Positions 7,880 through 17,151 of a stretch of DNA of 64,000 nt are shown piece by piece. The notes below the pieces were generated by a model that was given only the letters and a program-made list of their open reading frames with translations, made no database searches and was not told where the DNA came from. Every line of letters begins with the position of its first letter. The stretch's first letter is position 1. Both the position numbers and the translations under genes were made by a program. This stretch comes from Candidatus Latescibacterota bacterium (GTDB taxonomy: Bacteria > Latescibacterota > UBA2968). The stretch is taken from positions 1 through 64,000 of the forward strand of contig JAJDYX010000055.1 in NCBI GenBank assembly GCA_022824945.1. The letters are read 5' to 3'.

Positions 7880-9466
7880 ATGAGTAATCGAGCAGTAATC
7901 GGCGTCGATGTGGGCACAGGCAGTGTGCGGGCAGGCGTATTTGACCTGTACGGCACGATGTTGGGCACGGCATCGTCACCCATTCTGGAATTTAATCCCA
8001 AACCCGATTTTTACGAACAATCCTCGGAAAATATCTGGGCAGAAACCGGGAAAGTCGTTCGCCAGGCCATCGCCCAATCTGGCCTCTCGCCCGATGCCAT
8101 AATCGGCATGAGCTTTGACGCCACCTGTTCTCTCGTCGTCCTAAATGCTGCTGGACAGCCCCTGACCGTATCTGAAACGGGCGAAACCGAACGCAACATC
8201 ATCGTCTGGCGCGATCACCGCGCAATAGATCAGGTAAATCGCATCAATGCAGGCGGATATGATGTATTGCAATATGTCGGGGGCACAATGTCGCCCGAAC
8301 AAGAACCGCCAAAGCTGTTGTGGATCAAAGAAAACCTGTCCGAAACATGGCAAAAAGCGGGCAAATTTTTTGATCTGGCGGATTTTATGGTCTATAAAGC
8401 AACGGGGACCGATCGCCGCAGTTTGTGTACCAACGTATGCAAATGGACCTATCTGGGCCATGAATCGCGCTGGGACCGCACCTTCTTTGAAGCCATTGGT
8501 CTGGGCGATTTATTTAACGACGGAAAAGTGACAGAAGATGTCGCGCCCATGGGCGAAAACGCGGGCACCCTGAGTACAGAAGCCGCTGATTTGATGGGAT
8601 TGACAACGCAAACTGCCGTGGGTGTAGGCATCATCGATGCACATGCAGGGGGCATTGGCGTTGGCGTCAGCGAACCGATATTAGCATTGATCGGCGGCAC
8701 CTCGTCGTGCCACATGGCCGTGTCAAAAGAGGCGCGATTTATCCCCGGCGTATGGGGCCCCTACTTCGGTGCAATGCTGCCTGGCTCGTGGCTCAGCGAA
8801 GGCGGGCAAAGTGCGACCGGCGCATTGTTGGATCACACCATCGAGCGATTTGGCATGGTTAAAGAAGAAGATCACTACTGGCATGTACTCACCGGAAAAG
8901 AAATCAATGCCGTGTACGCCGAACTCAACGCGTACATTGCCTCAAAAGGCGTACGCTCAGATTGGACAGAGCGGCTGCATATCTTGCCCGATCACCACGG
9001 CAACCGATCTCCCAAAGCCGACCCCAACGCACGGGGAATGATGGATGGCTTAACCCTGGACATGTCGTACAACATACTGGCGCAAATTTATCACGCGACC
9101 ATCCAGGCAGTCGCTTATGGCACGCGCAATATCATCGACGAAATGGAAAAACAGGGCTACGCAATCGAACAGATCAATGCGTGTGGAGGCGGCACAAAAA
9201 ATGAACTGTGGATACGCGAACACGCCGACGCCACACAGCGTCCCATACACCTACCAAAAGAACCCGAAGCCGTATTACTCGGGTCAGCAATCCTCGGTGC
9301 CGTCGCCGCGGGTGCATACCCGTCAATCCAGGAAGCAATGGACGCGATGTGTCACGCGGGCGAGGTCATCGAACCCAATCGAGACACCGCAGATTATCAC
9401 GCCTGGAAATACGAGCAACAGTTGACCATGTACGACCAGCACGTTGACCGACGCAACACCGACTAA
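7880..9466 (+). CDS. FGGY-family pentulose kinase (ribulokinase-like)
   Basis: A 528-residue FGGY carbohydrate kinase, which phosphorylates a ketopentose or pentitol with ATP. The actin-like N-terminal nucleotide site is VDVGTGSVRAGVFD. The EQSSENIW stretch and IIVWRDHRA are typical of the D-ribulokinase/YpCarbK-like branch. The catalytic-Asp region is GIIDAHAGGIGVG, and the C-terminal adenine-binding loop is NACGGGTKNELW. Length fits the family. A GTG (7877) directly precedes ATG 7880; AGGTAAG lies upstream. It follows a terminator, so it likely has its own promoter. It probably acts on the product of the neighbouring isomerases. Confidence 0.88.
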   Translation: MSNRAVIGVDVGTGSVRAGVFDLYGTMLGTASSPILEFNPKPDFYEQSSENIWAETGKVVRQAIAQSGLSPDAIIGMSFDATCSLVVLNAAGQPLTVSETGETERNIIVWRDHRAIDQVNRINAGGYDVLQYVGGTMSPEQEPPKLLWIKENLSETWQKAGKFFDLADFMVYKATGTDRRSLCTNVCKWTYLGHESRWDRTFFEAIGLGDLFNDGKVTEDVAPMGENAGTLSTEAADLMGLTTQTAVGVGIIDAHAGGIGVGVSEPILALIGGTSSCHMAVSKEARFIPGVWGPYFGAMLPGSWLSEGGQSATGALLDHTIERFGMVKEEDHYWHVLTGKEINAVYAELNAYIASKGVRSDWTERLHILPDHHGNRSPKADPNARGMMDGLTLDMSYNILAQIYHATIQAVAYGTRNIIDEMEKQGYAIEQINACGGGTKNELWIREHADATQRPIHLPKEPEAVLLGSAILGAVAAGAYPSIQEAMDAMCHAGEVIEPNRDTADYHAWKYEQQLTMYDQHVDRRNTD

Positions 9467-9539
9467 TCAGAAATTCGGTTGTGTTTCGCGCCATATCGCA
9501 TTAGCATGGAGTTGTAATTATCAACTGAAGGAGGCAACT

Positions 9540-10373
9540 ATGAAAATCGGATACGGCACTTATGCAATGCAAACGGAAAACATCTTCGACGCGCTTCCGC
9601 GCCTGCGCGACACAGGTTACGAAGCCCTTGAAATCAACACGGGTGACGACTGGCCCACCGCCCCGCACAAACTCGACACCGCTTCTCGCGAAACACTCGC
9701 CAAAACCATCTATGACCTCGGCTTTGAATCCCCCGTCACCATGGCCTTGATGCCCATCTGTACACAGGGCGATGAACGCCCAGCCATCCTCGAAAAATTT
9801 GACGCCGCCTGTATCCTCGCCAGTGACCTCGCCTTTGGCGATGTGCCCGGTATCATCGTCAGCACACTCGGTGGACTGCACGGCACATGGGACGAGGTCA
9901 AACACACCTATTGCGATCAACTCGTCGAATTGGGCGACCGCGCCGCCAAATACAACGTCATCCTCGCAACCGAACCCCATGCGGGCCACCCGCTCGACAC
10001 CCCCCAAAAAGTCGATTGGCTCATGCGGCAAACCAATCACGACAACGTCAAAGTCAATTTCGACATGAGCCACTTTTACGTTGACGGTATCGACCTCCAG
10101 CCGAGCGTTGACCTGTGCGCCCCTTACACCGTCTCCACCCACATCAAAGACGGCCATCGCGTCAATGGACAGGTGCGCTACCTCCTGCCCGGCGAAGGCG
10201 ACTTCGACCTCGTCGCCTTCTTCAAAGCCGTCGCAGCCGCAGGCATCACCGTCCCAATCACCGTCGAGGTTACCGCGCAAATCTGGAGACAACCCGACTA
10301 CGACCCCTGGCCCGTCGCCGAACAATGCTTCAAAGCGCTCGACAATGCGCGAAAAGAAGCAGGTATTGCATAG
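9540..10373 (+). CDS. Sugar phosphate isomerase/epimerase (TIM barrel)
   Basis: A 277-residue barrel protein related in fold to the gene at 1306 but clearly divergent. Typical elements are the first strand KIGYGTYAM, EINTGDDW, the metal-site zone ILATEPHAGHP, VNFDMSHFY, VSTHIKDGH and the closing VPITVEVTAQIW. The start at 9540 has GAAGGAGG 6 bp upstream; the longer frame from 9444 lacks a ribosome site and overlaps the kinase end. It is cytoplasmic and sits directly between the kinase and a canonical sulfatase. The exact sugar is unknown. Confidence 0.82.
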   Translation: MKIGYGTYAMQTENIFDALPRLRDTGYEALEINTGDDWPTAPHKLDTASRETLAKTIYDLGFESPVTMALMPICTQGDERPAILEKFDAACILASDLAFGDVPGIIVSTLGGLHGTWDEVKHTYCDQLVELGDRAAKYNVILATEPHAGHPLDTPQKVDWLMRQTNHDNVKVNFDMSHFYVDGIDLQPSVDLCAPYTVSTHIKDGHRVNGQVRYLLPGEGDFDLVAFFKAVAAAGITVPITVEVTAQIWRQPDYDPWPVAEQCFKALDNARKEAGIA

Positions 10374-10391
10374 ATAAATCAGAAATCAACC

Positions 10392-11834
10392 ATGCCCTAC
10401 AACATCCTCCTCATCCTGACCGATCAACAGCGCTGGGACTCACTCGGTTGTTGCGGTGTAAGCGGCGTACACACCCCCAACCTCGACCGCCTCGCCAGTG
10501 AAGGCGTGCGCTACGACCAGTGCTATGTCAACAACCCGATATGCACACCCAGTCGCGCCAGCCTCTGGACCGGCAAACACCTGCCCGGTCATGGCGTCTA
10601 TCGCCTGCACGATGTCTTACCTCAAGACGAAATCCTCTTCCCCTATCACCTGCGCGAAGCCGGGTACGACACCGCGCTCTTTGGCAAACTCCACGTTGCC
10701 GGTCACATGTGGGAAATGCAATATCGCCACCGCTTCGACGGCTTCAACACCTATGAATGGGCACCCGATCCCAATGGGTATCGGGGCTGCGACACCGCGT
10801 ACTTCCGCTGGCTTGCGGTATATCACCCCGACATTCTCCAACGCTGGAAACGCGACGGCAACAGCATCGGCCATGTGCGCGCCGAGAGCCACTTCACCAC
10901 CTGGGCCGCCGACCGCACCATCGACTACCTCCACCGCATGCAGGGCACACACCAGCCCTTCTTCTGTTGCATGAGCGTCTTTGACCCGCACAGTCCCTAT
11001 ACAAATTATCCCAAAGAATACGCCGACTACCTCGATATTGACGCCCTGCCCGAACCCTTTGCCGTTGATGAATCCTTCGATCATCGCCCAATCGCACACT
11101 GGCGGGAACGCAGCAGAAGGTCTTTCCCCTCAACAGACACCCTGCGCGAAAGCCGCATCGGCTACCACGCAGCCATCACCCTCATCGACGAACAGGTTGG
11201 GCGCGTCTTGCAAACACTCGACGACACGAACTTTGCGGACAATACCATCGTCATCTTTGCCAGCGACCACGGCGACATGCTCGGTGACCACGGCCTCACC
11301 GTCAAAGGCGCGTACATGTACGACGCCTGCACCCGGGTGCCCATGATCATCCGCGTACCCGGCGAATCCGGCGGCAAAATCATCAACGCGCCCTGCCAAC
11401 TCCACGATATCGCTGCGACCGCACTCGCCATCGCTGGATGCGAACAACCCGACCTCATGCCCGACGCATGCGACCTTCTGGACACCAACGCCTTGCAACA
11501 ACGCGGCCATGCCGTCTGCATGCACCGCAACTCAAGCACCACGCGCGGGGGCTATCACAACCCGGAATTGCACATCACCATGTGGCGAGAAAACCGCTAC
11601 AAACTCAGCATCTACCACGCGCCACAACCCGGTCTCGACGATTGCCCCGGCGAACTCTTTGACATGGAAACAGACCCCGACGAAATGAACAACCTCTGGT
11701 TCGACGCCGACATGTCCGACACGCGCGACCAACTCATCCACAAACTCACGTCTTTTCTCGTACAACAAGACGCACAGGGACGCGCGAGAGGTAGCGAAGC
11801 CCTGCCACCGGGATTTTGGAAAGATAGCTCATGA
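10392..11834 (+). CDS. Type I sulfatase (formylglycine-dependent)
   Basis: A 480-residue arylsulfatase-family enzyme. The calcium-site opening is ILLILTDQQRWDSLG, and the modification motif is C51-T-P-S-R55-ASLWTG, with Cys51 the residue oxidised to formylglycine. FASDHGDMLGDHG supplies further metal ligands. No signal peptide is present, so it probably acts inside the cell on small imported sulfated sugars. Neither an FGE nor an anSME maturase is in the window. The stop overlaps the ATG of the E2 gene (ATGA), tying desulfation to the dehydrogenase complex in one message. Confidence 0.9.
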   Translation: MPYNILLILTDQQRWDSLGCCGVSGVHTPNLDRLASEGVRYDQCYVNNPICTPSRASLWTGKHLPGHGVYRLHDVLPQDEILFPYHLREAGYDTALFGKLHVAGHMWEMQYRHRFDGFNTYEWAPDPNGYRGCDTAYFRWLAVYHPDILQRWKRDGNSIGHVRAESHFTTWAADRTIDYLHRMQGTHQPFFCCMSVFDPHSPYTNYPKEYADYLDIDALPEPFAVDESFDHRPIAHWRERSRRSFPSTDTLRESRIGYHAAITLIDEQVGRVLQTLDDTNFADNTIVIFASDHGDMLGDHGLTVKGAYMYDACTRVPMIIRVPGESGGKIINAPCQLHDIAATALAIAGCEQPDLMPDACDLLDTNALQQRGHAVCMHRNSSTTRGGYHNPELHITMWRENRYKLSIYHAPQPGLDDCPGELFDMETDPDEMNNLWFDADMSDTRDQLIHKLTSFLVQQDAQGRARGSEALPPGFWKDSS

Positions 11835-12994
11835 CAAAAAATATCATCATGCCCAAATACGGGCTTCAGCAAGACAACGGCACCGTCGTTGAATGGCGCA
11901 TCAAAGAAGGCGACCACATCGACAAGGGCGACATCCTCCTCGACCTGGAAACAGACAAAGCCCTCTTCGAATACGAATCGCCCGAAAGCGGTTACGTCCG
12001 CAAACTCGTCGCCCAAAACGGCGAAGAAGTGCCCGTGCTCTCGGTCATTGCCATCATCACCGACGAAGCCGACGAAGCCATTGAAGATATAGCACCTGCC
12101 AGCGCTGGCACCCCCACAGAGGAAACGCGCCAAATAGCGGACACCGCAGAGCGAGAACCCGCGCTGGAAGCCTCTACCCAGCGCATCAAACGCTCTCCTG
12201 CCGCCCGTCACCGCGCCCGCGAACTCAATATTGACCTCGCAGCTATCGCAGGCACTGGTCCCGGTGGCCGCATCGTACTCGCCGATGTCGAACTCGCGGC
12301 ATCCGCGGCTCCATCCTCCACCACACTATCGCGCATGCGCCAGGCCATTGGCAGAACCATGGCCTACAGCAAAAGCACCATTCCACACTTCTACGTCGCC
12401 ACTGAAATCGACATGACCGACGCGGAAACCTGGCGCAAAAACCTCGCTGAGACCGACGCTATTAAGCTCTCTGTCACCGACCTCTTTGTCAAAGCCGCCG
12501 CCGATGCCCTCACCCAATACCCGGCGCTCAACGCCAGCCTTGACGGAGATACCGCCGTTATCGTACACGACACAGTCGATATCGGCCTTGCCGTTGGCAC
12601 CGACGACGGCCTCGTCGTCCCCGTCATCCCAAATGCCGATCGGGCATTCCTGACCGACCTCGCCGACGAACGCGGCCAGCGCGTCGAAGAAGCCAGACAG
12701 GGTAAATTGCGCGGCGATGCCAGTGCCACCTTCACCATCTCGAACCTGGGGATGTACGGCATTACATCCTTCACCGCCATTGTCAATCCCCCCGAAGCCG
12801 CAATATTAGCCGTCGGTGCAGCCATCGCTCGCGTTGTCCCCATCGGCGATCCCATGACCATCGCCGTTCGCCAGATCGCCGAAGTCACACTCTCCGCCGA
12901 CCACCGCCTCGTCGATGGCGTGGTTGCGGCTCAATTTTTACAGGCACTAAAACAAAACATAGAAGACACCGACAAATTGGAAAGCTGGTTGTGA
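11831..12994 (+). CDS. Dihydrolipoyllysine acyltransferase (E2) of a 2-oxoacid/acetoin dehydrogenase complex
   Basis: A 387-residue E2. The N-terminal lipoyl domain has lipoylated K43 in the ETDKALFE motif. A short acidic linker leads to the peripheral-subunit-binding domain (RSPAARHRARELNID...GTGPGGRI, about residues 120-155). The C-terminal catalytic domain contains the acyltransferase motif DHRLVDG near its end. There is a single lipoyl domain, as in many acetoin or branched-chain E2s. It overlaps the upstream sulfatase stop by 4 bp. E1 genes follow after 89 bp, and no E3 is encoded here, so E3 must come from elsewhere. Confidence 0.9.
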   Translation: MTKNIIMPKYGLQQDNGTVVEWRIKEGDHIDKGDILLDLETDKALFEYESPESGYVRKLVAQNGEEVPVLSVIAIITDEADEAIEDIAPASAGTPTEETRQIADTAEREPALEASTQRIKRSPAARHRARELNIDLAAIAGTGPGGRIVLADVELAASAAPSSTTLSRMRQAIGRTMAYSKSTIPHFYVATEIDMTDAETWRKNLAETDAIKLSVTDLFVKAAADALTQYPALNASLDGDTAVIVHDTVDIGLAVGTDDGLVVPVIPNADRAFLTDLADERGQRVEEARQGKLRGDASATFTISNLGMYGITSFTAIVNPPEAAILAVGAAIARVVPIGDPMTIAVRQIAEVTLSADHRLVDGVVAAQFLQALKQNIEDTDKLESWL

Positions 12995-13078
12995 TCCGCA
13001 GATGAACGCAGATAAAAGGCAAGAGATGAAAGGAAATTGGGACTTCTCACTCTTGCGTCTCACGTCTCACCTAAGGAG
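12993..13078. repeat. Short-period degenerate repeats between E2 and E1alpha
   Basis: The gap contains CCGCAGATGAACGCAGATAA and then CTTGCGTCTCACGTCTCACC. The first has the same motif, in reverse complement, as the repeat near 45670-45698. The second resembles the sequence near 50906-50930. Confidence 0.5.
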
Positions 13079-13083
13079 CCTTT

Positions 13084-14046
13084 ATGTCCCTACCCTCTGA
13101 AATCTTGATCAAAATGTACCGCGCCATGCTCCGCATCCGCCGTTTTGAAGAACAAATATGGGAAGTCTATACCGGCGGCCTCATGCACGGACTGGCGCAC
13201 CTCTACATCGGCGAAGAAGCCGTTGCCGTGGGCGTTTGCGCCGCGCTGCGCGACGACGACTTCATCACCAGCACTCACCGCGGGCACGGGCACTGCGTTG
13301 CCAAAGGCGGAAACCTCGAAGCCATGATGGCCGAAGTGATGGGTCGCGTCACGGGCCACTGTCGCGGCAAAGGCGGCTCCATGCACATCGCCGACATGTC
13401 CGTTGGCATCCTCGGCGCAAATGGTATTGTCGGCGGCGGATTTGGCATTGCCACAGGCGCGGCACTCTCAGCCCAAAAACGCGGCACCGACCAGGTTGCC
13501 GTCTGTTTCTTTGGCGATGGTGCCTCCAATCAGGGCATCTTCTTCGAAGTCATGAACTTCGCCGCAATATGGAAACTCCCGGTTATCTACGTCTGTGAAA
13601 ACAACCACTACGGCGAATACACCCCCACGGAAAACGTCACCGCGGGCAAAAGCATCGCGGATCGCTCTCTCCCTTTCGGCATTCCCAGCACAACCGTAGA
13701 TGGCAGCGACGCCATCGCCGTGTACGAAGCCACTGCTGAAGCAGTCGAACGCGCCAGAAAGGGCGACGGCGCGACACTCATCGAATGCGACACGTATCGC
13801 TATCGCGGGCACCACGTTGGCGATCCCGGGGAAGGCTATCGCTCAAAAGAAGAAATCGAATCCTGGATGGCCAAAGACCCCATTCAGCTGCTTCGCACAA
13901 AAATATTAGACGACAACATCGCCTCCGGAGCCGAACTCGATGCGGAAGAGCGCGAAGTTGAAAAAGAAATGGAAAACGCGCTCGAAGCTGCCAAAGCCGC
14001 GCCTTATCCCGATGTTGAGGAGGTCAATCAACATGTCTATGCGTGA
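13084..14046 (+). CDS. TPP-dependent dehydrogenase E1 alpha subunit (acetoin/pyruvate type)
   Basis: A 320-residue E1 alpha. Characteristic features are the YIGEEAVAVG motif, the HRGHGH active-site loop, GKGGSMH and the thiamine-diphosphate motif beginning GDGASNQG and ending CENN. The HRGHGH and MGRVTGHCRGKGGSMHIAD stretches most resemble AcoA of acetoin dehydrogenase. Pyruvate E1 alpha is close enough that substrate should stay open. AAGGAG precedes the ATG. Its end overlaps the E1 beta start by 14 bp, so subunits are made in coupled fashion. Confidence 0.9.
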   Translation: MSLPSEILIKMYRAMLRIRRFEEQIWEVYTGGLMHGLAHLYIGEEAVAVGVCAALRDDDFITSTHRGHGHCVAKGGNLEAMMAEVMGRVTGHCRGKGGSMHIADMSVGILGANGIVGGGFGIATGAALSAQKRGTDQVAVCFFGDGASNQGIFFEVMNFAAIWKLPVIYVCENNHYGEYTPTENVTAGKSIADRSLPFGIPSTTVDGSDAIAVYEATAEAVERARKGDGATLIECDTYRYRGHHVGDPGEGYRSKEEIESWMAKDPIQLLRTKILDDNIASGAELDAEEREVEKEMENALEAAKAAPYPDVEEVNQHVYA

Positions 14047-15019
14047 AATGACTTATGGCGAAGCCGTCAAAGAAGCTATGGCGGAAGAAATGCGCCGCGA
14101 TCCCACAGTCTTTCTCATGGGTGAAGACGTCGGCAAAGCGGGCACGGTCTTCAAAGTACTCCTCGGTTTGCACGACGAATTTGGCGACGACCGCGTCATC
14201 GACACACCCATTGCAGAAGCGGGCCTCGTCGGTCTCGGCGTTGGTGCAGCACTTACCGGCTCGCGTCCCATTGTCGATATCATGTTTGGCGACTTCATCG
14301 CCCTGGCAATGGACCAGATCGTAAACCAGGCCGCCAAACTGCGCTACATGTCCGGCGGTCAGGCCATTGTACCCATCACCATCCGCTCCACAATGGGCGC
14401 GGGACGCTCCTCTGCCGCACAGCATTCGCAGAGCTTACACGCCTGGCTCGCGCACATCCCCGGCCTCAAAGTCGCCATTCCCTCCACACCCGCCGACGCC
14501 AAGGGCCTCTTCAAAACCGCCGTTAGAGATGACAATCCCGTCGTCATTTACGAAGACAAAATGATGTACGCCCTCAAAGGCATGGTCCCCACCGAAGAAG
14601 ACTACACCATACCCTTTGGACAGGCCCACATCAAACGCGAAGGCGACGATGTCACCCTCATCGCCACATCGAGCATGGTACACGTCGCTCTCGACGCTGC
14701 CGACGCACTTGCCGAACAGGGCATCAGCACCGAAGTCGTTGACCCGCGCACCCTCGTTCCACTCGACAGCGAAACCCTCATCGAATCCGTGGTCAAAACC
14801 ACCCGTGCCGTTATCATCGACGAAGGCTACAAAAGTTTTGGTATCACAGGGGAAATCGCATCCACCGTCTATAACGGTGCCTTTGACTACATCGACGCGC
14901 CCATCGTCCGCCTCGGTGCAATGGACGTACCCGTTCCGTTTAGCAAACCCCTCGAAGACGCCACAATTCCCACGCCCGAAGATGTGATCAAAGCGGTGCA
15001 GGACATGAAAATCAGATAG
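14033..15019 (+). CDS. TPP-dependent dehydrogenase E1 beta subunit (acetoin/pyruvate type)
   Basis: A 328-residue transketolase-like E1 beta. Family blocks visible are VFLMGEDVG, DTPIAEAGLVGLGVGAA, DFIALAMDQIVNQAAK, YMSGGQ, AQHSQSLHAW, HIPGLKVAIPSTPADAKGL and VDPRTLVPLD. ATG 14033 has GAGGAGG at 14017-14023 inside the end of E1 alpha; the longer upstream frame is not needed. It is the last gene of the cluster and is followed by a strong terminator. Together with E2 and E1 alpha it would convert a C3/C4 keto compound to acyl-CoA. Confidence 0.9.
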   Translation: MSMREMTYGEAVKEAMAEEMRRDPTVFLMGEDVGKAGTVFKVLLGLHDEFGDDRVIDTPIAEAGLVGLGVGAALTGSRPIVDIMFGDFIALAMDQIVNQAAKLRYMSGGQAIVPITIRSTMGAGRSSAAQHSQSLHAWLAHIPGLKVAIPSTPADAKGLFKTAVRDDNPVVIYEDKMMYALKGMVPTEEDYTIPFGQAHIKREGDDVTLIATSSMVHVALDAADALAEQGISTEVVDPRTLVPLDSETLIESVVKTTRAVIIDEGYKSFGITGEIASTVYNGAFDYIDAPIVRLGAMDVPVPFSKPLEDATIPTPEDVIKAVQDMKIR

Positions 15020-15030
15020 TACAAAAAATA

Positions 15031-15055
15031 AGCCCGGCGCTCTGCCGGGCTTTTG
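15031..15055. terminator. Bidirectional intrinsic terminator
   Basis: AGCCCGGC and GCCGGGCT enclose a GCTCT loop (15031-15051). A T-run follows on the plus strand (TTTT), and the run AAAAAATA just upstream gives a T-run on the minus strand. It ends the E1 beta transcript and also tRNA-Leu read from the other strand. Confidence 0.85.
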
Positions 15056-15072
15056 CATTATAAAATAAAAAA

Positions 15073-15157
15073 TGCCGAGGACGGGACTCGAACCCGTACG
15101 GGCGATTAGCCCAAGGGATTTTAAGTCCCTCGTGTCTACCAGTTCCACCACCTCGGC
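15073..15157 (-). tRNA. tRNA-Leu (anticodon UAA)
   Basis: The 85-nt minus-strand cloverleaf has acceptor GCCGAGG/CCTCGGC with discriminator A. It has a long class II variable arm, anticodon loop CTTAAAA giving UAA, and a GGTTCGAGTCC T-arm. The 3' CCA is not encoded. Confidence 0.95.
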
Positions 15158-15216
15158 ACAATATGGCAAAAAATAGACAAAGACGCCATGCTTGTCAAAC
15201 ACACAATTTTAAATTA

Positions 15217-15257
15217 CAAAAAAAACCGGTCAATCTCATCATCGAAATTGACCGGTT
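15217..15257 (-). terminator. Intrinsic terminator after tRNA-Cys
   Basis: Read on the minus strand, AACCGGTCAAT (15257-15247) pairs with ATTGACCGGTT (15234-15224) and is followed by a run of eight T. It lies just 3' of tRNA-Cys and before tRNA-Leu, so the two tRNAs may be partly or wholly separate transcripts. Confidence 0.85.
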
Positions 15258-15263
15258 GATCTT

Positions 15264-15337
15264 TGGAGGTGCCGGGCGGATTCGAACCGCCGATAAAGGC
15301 TTTGCAGGCCTCTGCCTTACCGCTTGGCCACGGCACC
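15264..15337 (-). tRNA. tRNA-Cys (anticodon GCA)
   Basis: The 74-nt minus-strand tRNA has acceptor GGTGCCG/CGGCACC, discriminator T (U), anticodon loop CTGCAAA giving GCA, and a GGTTCGAATCC T-arm. The 3' CCA is encoded, unlike in the neighbouring tRNA-Leu. Confidence 0.95.
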
Positions 15338-15367
15338 CAATACACTGTTTTTAATCCGCGAAGCGTT

Positions 15368-15396
15368 AAAATACCGAACTTTATATCGAATGTCAA
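15368..15396 (-). promoter_or_regulatory. Sigma70-type promoter of tRNA-Cys
   Basis: On the minus strand TTGACA (15396-15391), a 17-bp spacer and TATTTT (15373-15368) lie about 31 bp upstream of the tRNA-Cys 5' end. The -35 is perfect. Confidence 0.75.
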
Positions 15397-15405
15397 GGGG
15401 GGTTA

Positions 15406-16059
15406 TTAACGAGCAGCCCAGTTAATACCGCGCCGCTGGATCTCCTTTGCCTCTGGCACATCAAAATCCACGGCTTTGTGCCCCAGGGAAGAGTAAAACA
15501 CCCGTCCTGCACCCCACATACGCTTCCAAACCACCGGCATCACACAGCCATTGACCCAGGGAGCCACATCGGTCTCAAACGCCGTCGTCACCAGCACTTC
15601 ATTCCCCGGATCGGTATGCATATAATACTGCTCGGAATGCATCGCAAAATCGCTCAAACCCGCCACAATCGGATCATCCGCTTTTTCCGGCACAATATTG
15701 ACTTCATAATCCTTCACCCCACCCGGATGCGACACAAACTGCCCGCCCGTCATCCACTGATAGCTCGTATTATTGCGAAACGCATCGCACATCCCCCCGT
15801 GCCACCCGGCCAGTCCGACCCCACTCTTAACCGCTCCTTGAAGCCCCTGTTCCTGTTCTTTCTCAATATTGCCCATCGTCCAGCACGGCACAACCACGCT
15901 CAGTTCCGACATGTAATCCGCATCCGTATAAACATCCATTGAATCGCGAACATCCACGTCAAACCCATCTGCTTCCAGCAATGGTGCGAAAACATCCACA
16001 CATTCTTTTGGCTCGTGCCCGGCCCAACCACCCCATACCATCAAAGCTTTCTTGCTCAT
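15406..16059 (-). CDS. ThuA-domain protein
   Basis: A 217-residue ThuA (trehalose-utilisation-like) protein with a glutamine-amidotransferase-like fold. Typical stretches are [15 protein letters not shown] at the N-terminus, [55 protein letters not shown] and the final [15 protein letters not shown]. ThuA-type proteins have been linked to oxidation of disaccharides to 3-keto sugars. The start is ATG 16059 with AAGGAG upstream; the longer frame to 16101 is unlikely. It is the last gene of a three-gene leftward unit with Ldh and PhyH genes, 25 bp after the Ldh stop. Confidence 0.87.
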   Translation of the reverse strand: MSKKALMVWGGWAGHEPKECVDVFAPLLEADGFDVDVRDSMDVYTDADYMSELSVVVPCWTMGNIEKEQEQGLQGAVKSGVGLAGWHGGMCDAFRNNTSYQWMTGGQFVSHPGGVKDYEVNIVPEKADDPIVAGLSDFAMHSEQYYMHTDPGNEVLVTTAFETDVAPWVNGCVMPVVWKRMWGAGRVFYSSLGHKAVDFDVPEAKEIQRRGINWAAR

Positions 16060-16084
16060 CTTTGTCTCCTTTTTGGAAAATCTA

Positions 16085-17140
16085 TCAACTGCCCAACGCA
16101 AAAGCCAGACCTCGTTCTTCTGCTGTTTTCTTCAGATCATTCAACGTAACGGCATTCAAGGGTATGCCCTGTGTGCGATACGCGTTGCGCCGCAGAGCTT
16201 CGGGTTCACCAGGAGCAAATAGCCGATCCACCCCAGGCGCCATTTTGCAGGCGTGAATCTGCTGAATCGCTTTGTCAACCCGCGCCTTGAATCGCGCCAC
16301 ATCTTCAAAAGCACCCACCCGAATAGCCGCTACAAAATGACCATCTTCACCAGCCTGTGGTCCCTCTTCCATATTGCCCAATTCGGTCCCATAGCTCGCC
16401 CCAGACAGCATAGAAGACAAAATCCCCATCACCATGGCCAGAGCCACACCCTTAAATTGCCCAATCGGCATCAGCAAGCCATCTATCGCCTTTACGGGAT
16501 CGGTCGTCGGCACTCCGTCCGCATCCAGTGCCCATCCTTCTGGCAAGGTCAGCCCTTTTTGTTCATATACGCGAATTTTCCCATGTGCAGAGCCTGAAAA
16601 TGCCGCGTCAAAAACGATGGGAAATTCCCCACCAGCGGGAATCGCCACGCTCAGAGGATTGATACCCAGGATACGCTCGGCACCTCCCCACGGAGCCATT
16701 GTGGGCAAAGCATTCGTAGTCGCAACCCCAATCATATCGCAATCCAGGGCCATACGCGCAAAATACCCCACGGCACCGCAGTGATTACTGCCCCGAATAC
16801 CCGCTGCTGCTACACCAGTATCCCGAGCGCGAGCAATCACCTGCTGCATCGCAAACGCGGTCCCAATCTGCCCCATAGAATTGCCCCCATCCACCACAAG
16901 ACACGCCCCACTATCCTTCACCACTTCGGGTTTGCCATTTGGGTCCACGCCATCAACCGTCAACTTCCCCACGTATTCGGGAACGCGCAATACCCCGTGC
17001 GAATGTACGCCACCGAGGTCGGCATCCACCAGCGAATCCGCCAACAGATGGGCATCCCCATCATGCATCCCACACGTTTCAAAAATTGCCCGCACCAAAT
17101 CCAACAGCACCCCAGCGGGTACACGCCCTTCGTTCTCCAT
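16085..17140 (-). CDS. Ldh2/malate-lactate dehydrogenase family oxidoreductase
   Basis: A 351-residue NAD(P)-dependent dehydrogenase of the Ldh family, distinct from Rossmann-fold lactate dehydrogenases. It includes ureidoglycolate, sulfolactate and delta-piperideine-2-carboxylate members. Family features are the [12 protein letters not shown] motif with its catalytic His, [12 protein letters not shown] and the [13 protein letters not shown] segment. The [12 protein letters not shown] stretch lies in the second half. ATG 17140 follows TTGAGGAA; the TTG itself is part of the ribosome site. The substrate is unknown, a 2-hydroxy acid being likely. Confidence 0.85.
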   Translation of the reverse strand: MENEGRVPAGVLLDLVRAIFETCGMHDGDAHLLADSLVDADLGGVHSHGVLRVPEYVGKLTVDGVDPNGKPEVVKDSGACLVVDGGNSMGQIGTAFAMQQVIARARDTGVAAAGIRGSNHCGAVGYFARMALDCDMIGVATTNALPTMAPWGGAERILGINPLSVAIPAGGEFPIVFDAAFSGSAHGKIRVYEQKGLTLPEGWALDADGVPTTDPVKAIDGLLMPIGQFKGVALAMVMGILSSMLSGASYGTELGNMEEGPQAGEDGHFVAAIRVGAFEDVARFKARVDKAIQQIHACKMAPGVDRLFAPGEPEALRRNAYRTQGIPLNAVTLNDLKKTAEERGLAFALGS

Positions 17141-17151
17141 TGCGCTATTCC

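Noticed and set aside
9501-10325. Long minus-strand frame
   Set aside because: Shadow of the sugar isomerase at 9540; low-complexity V/G/D pattern and no ribosome site.
14435-15202. Long minus-strand frame across the tRNA region
   Set aside because: Runs through tRNA-Leu and a terminator and lies opposite E1 beta.
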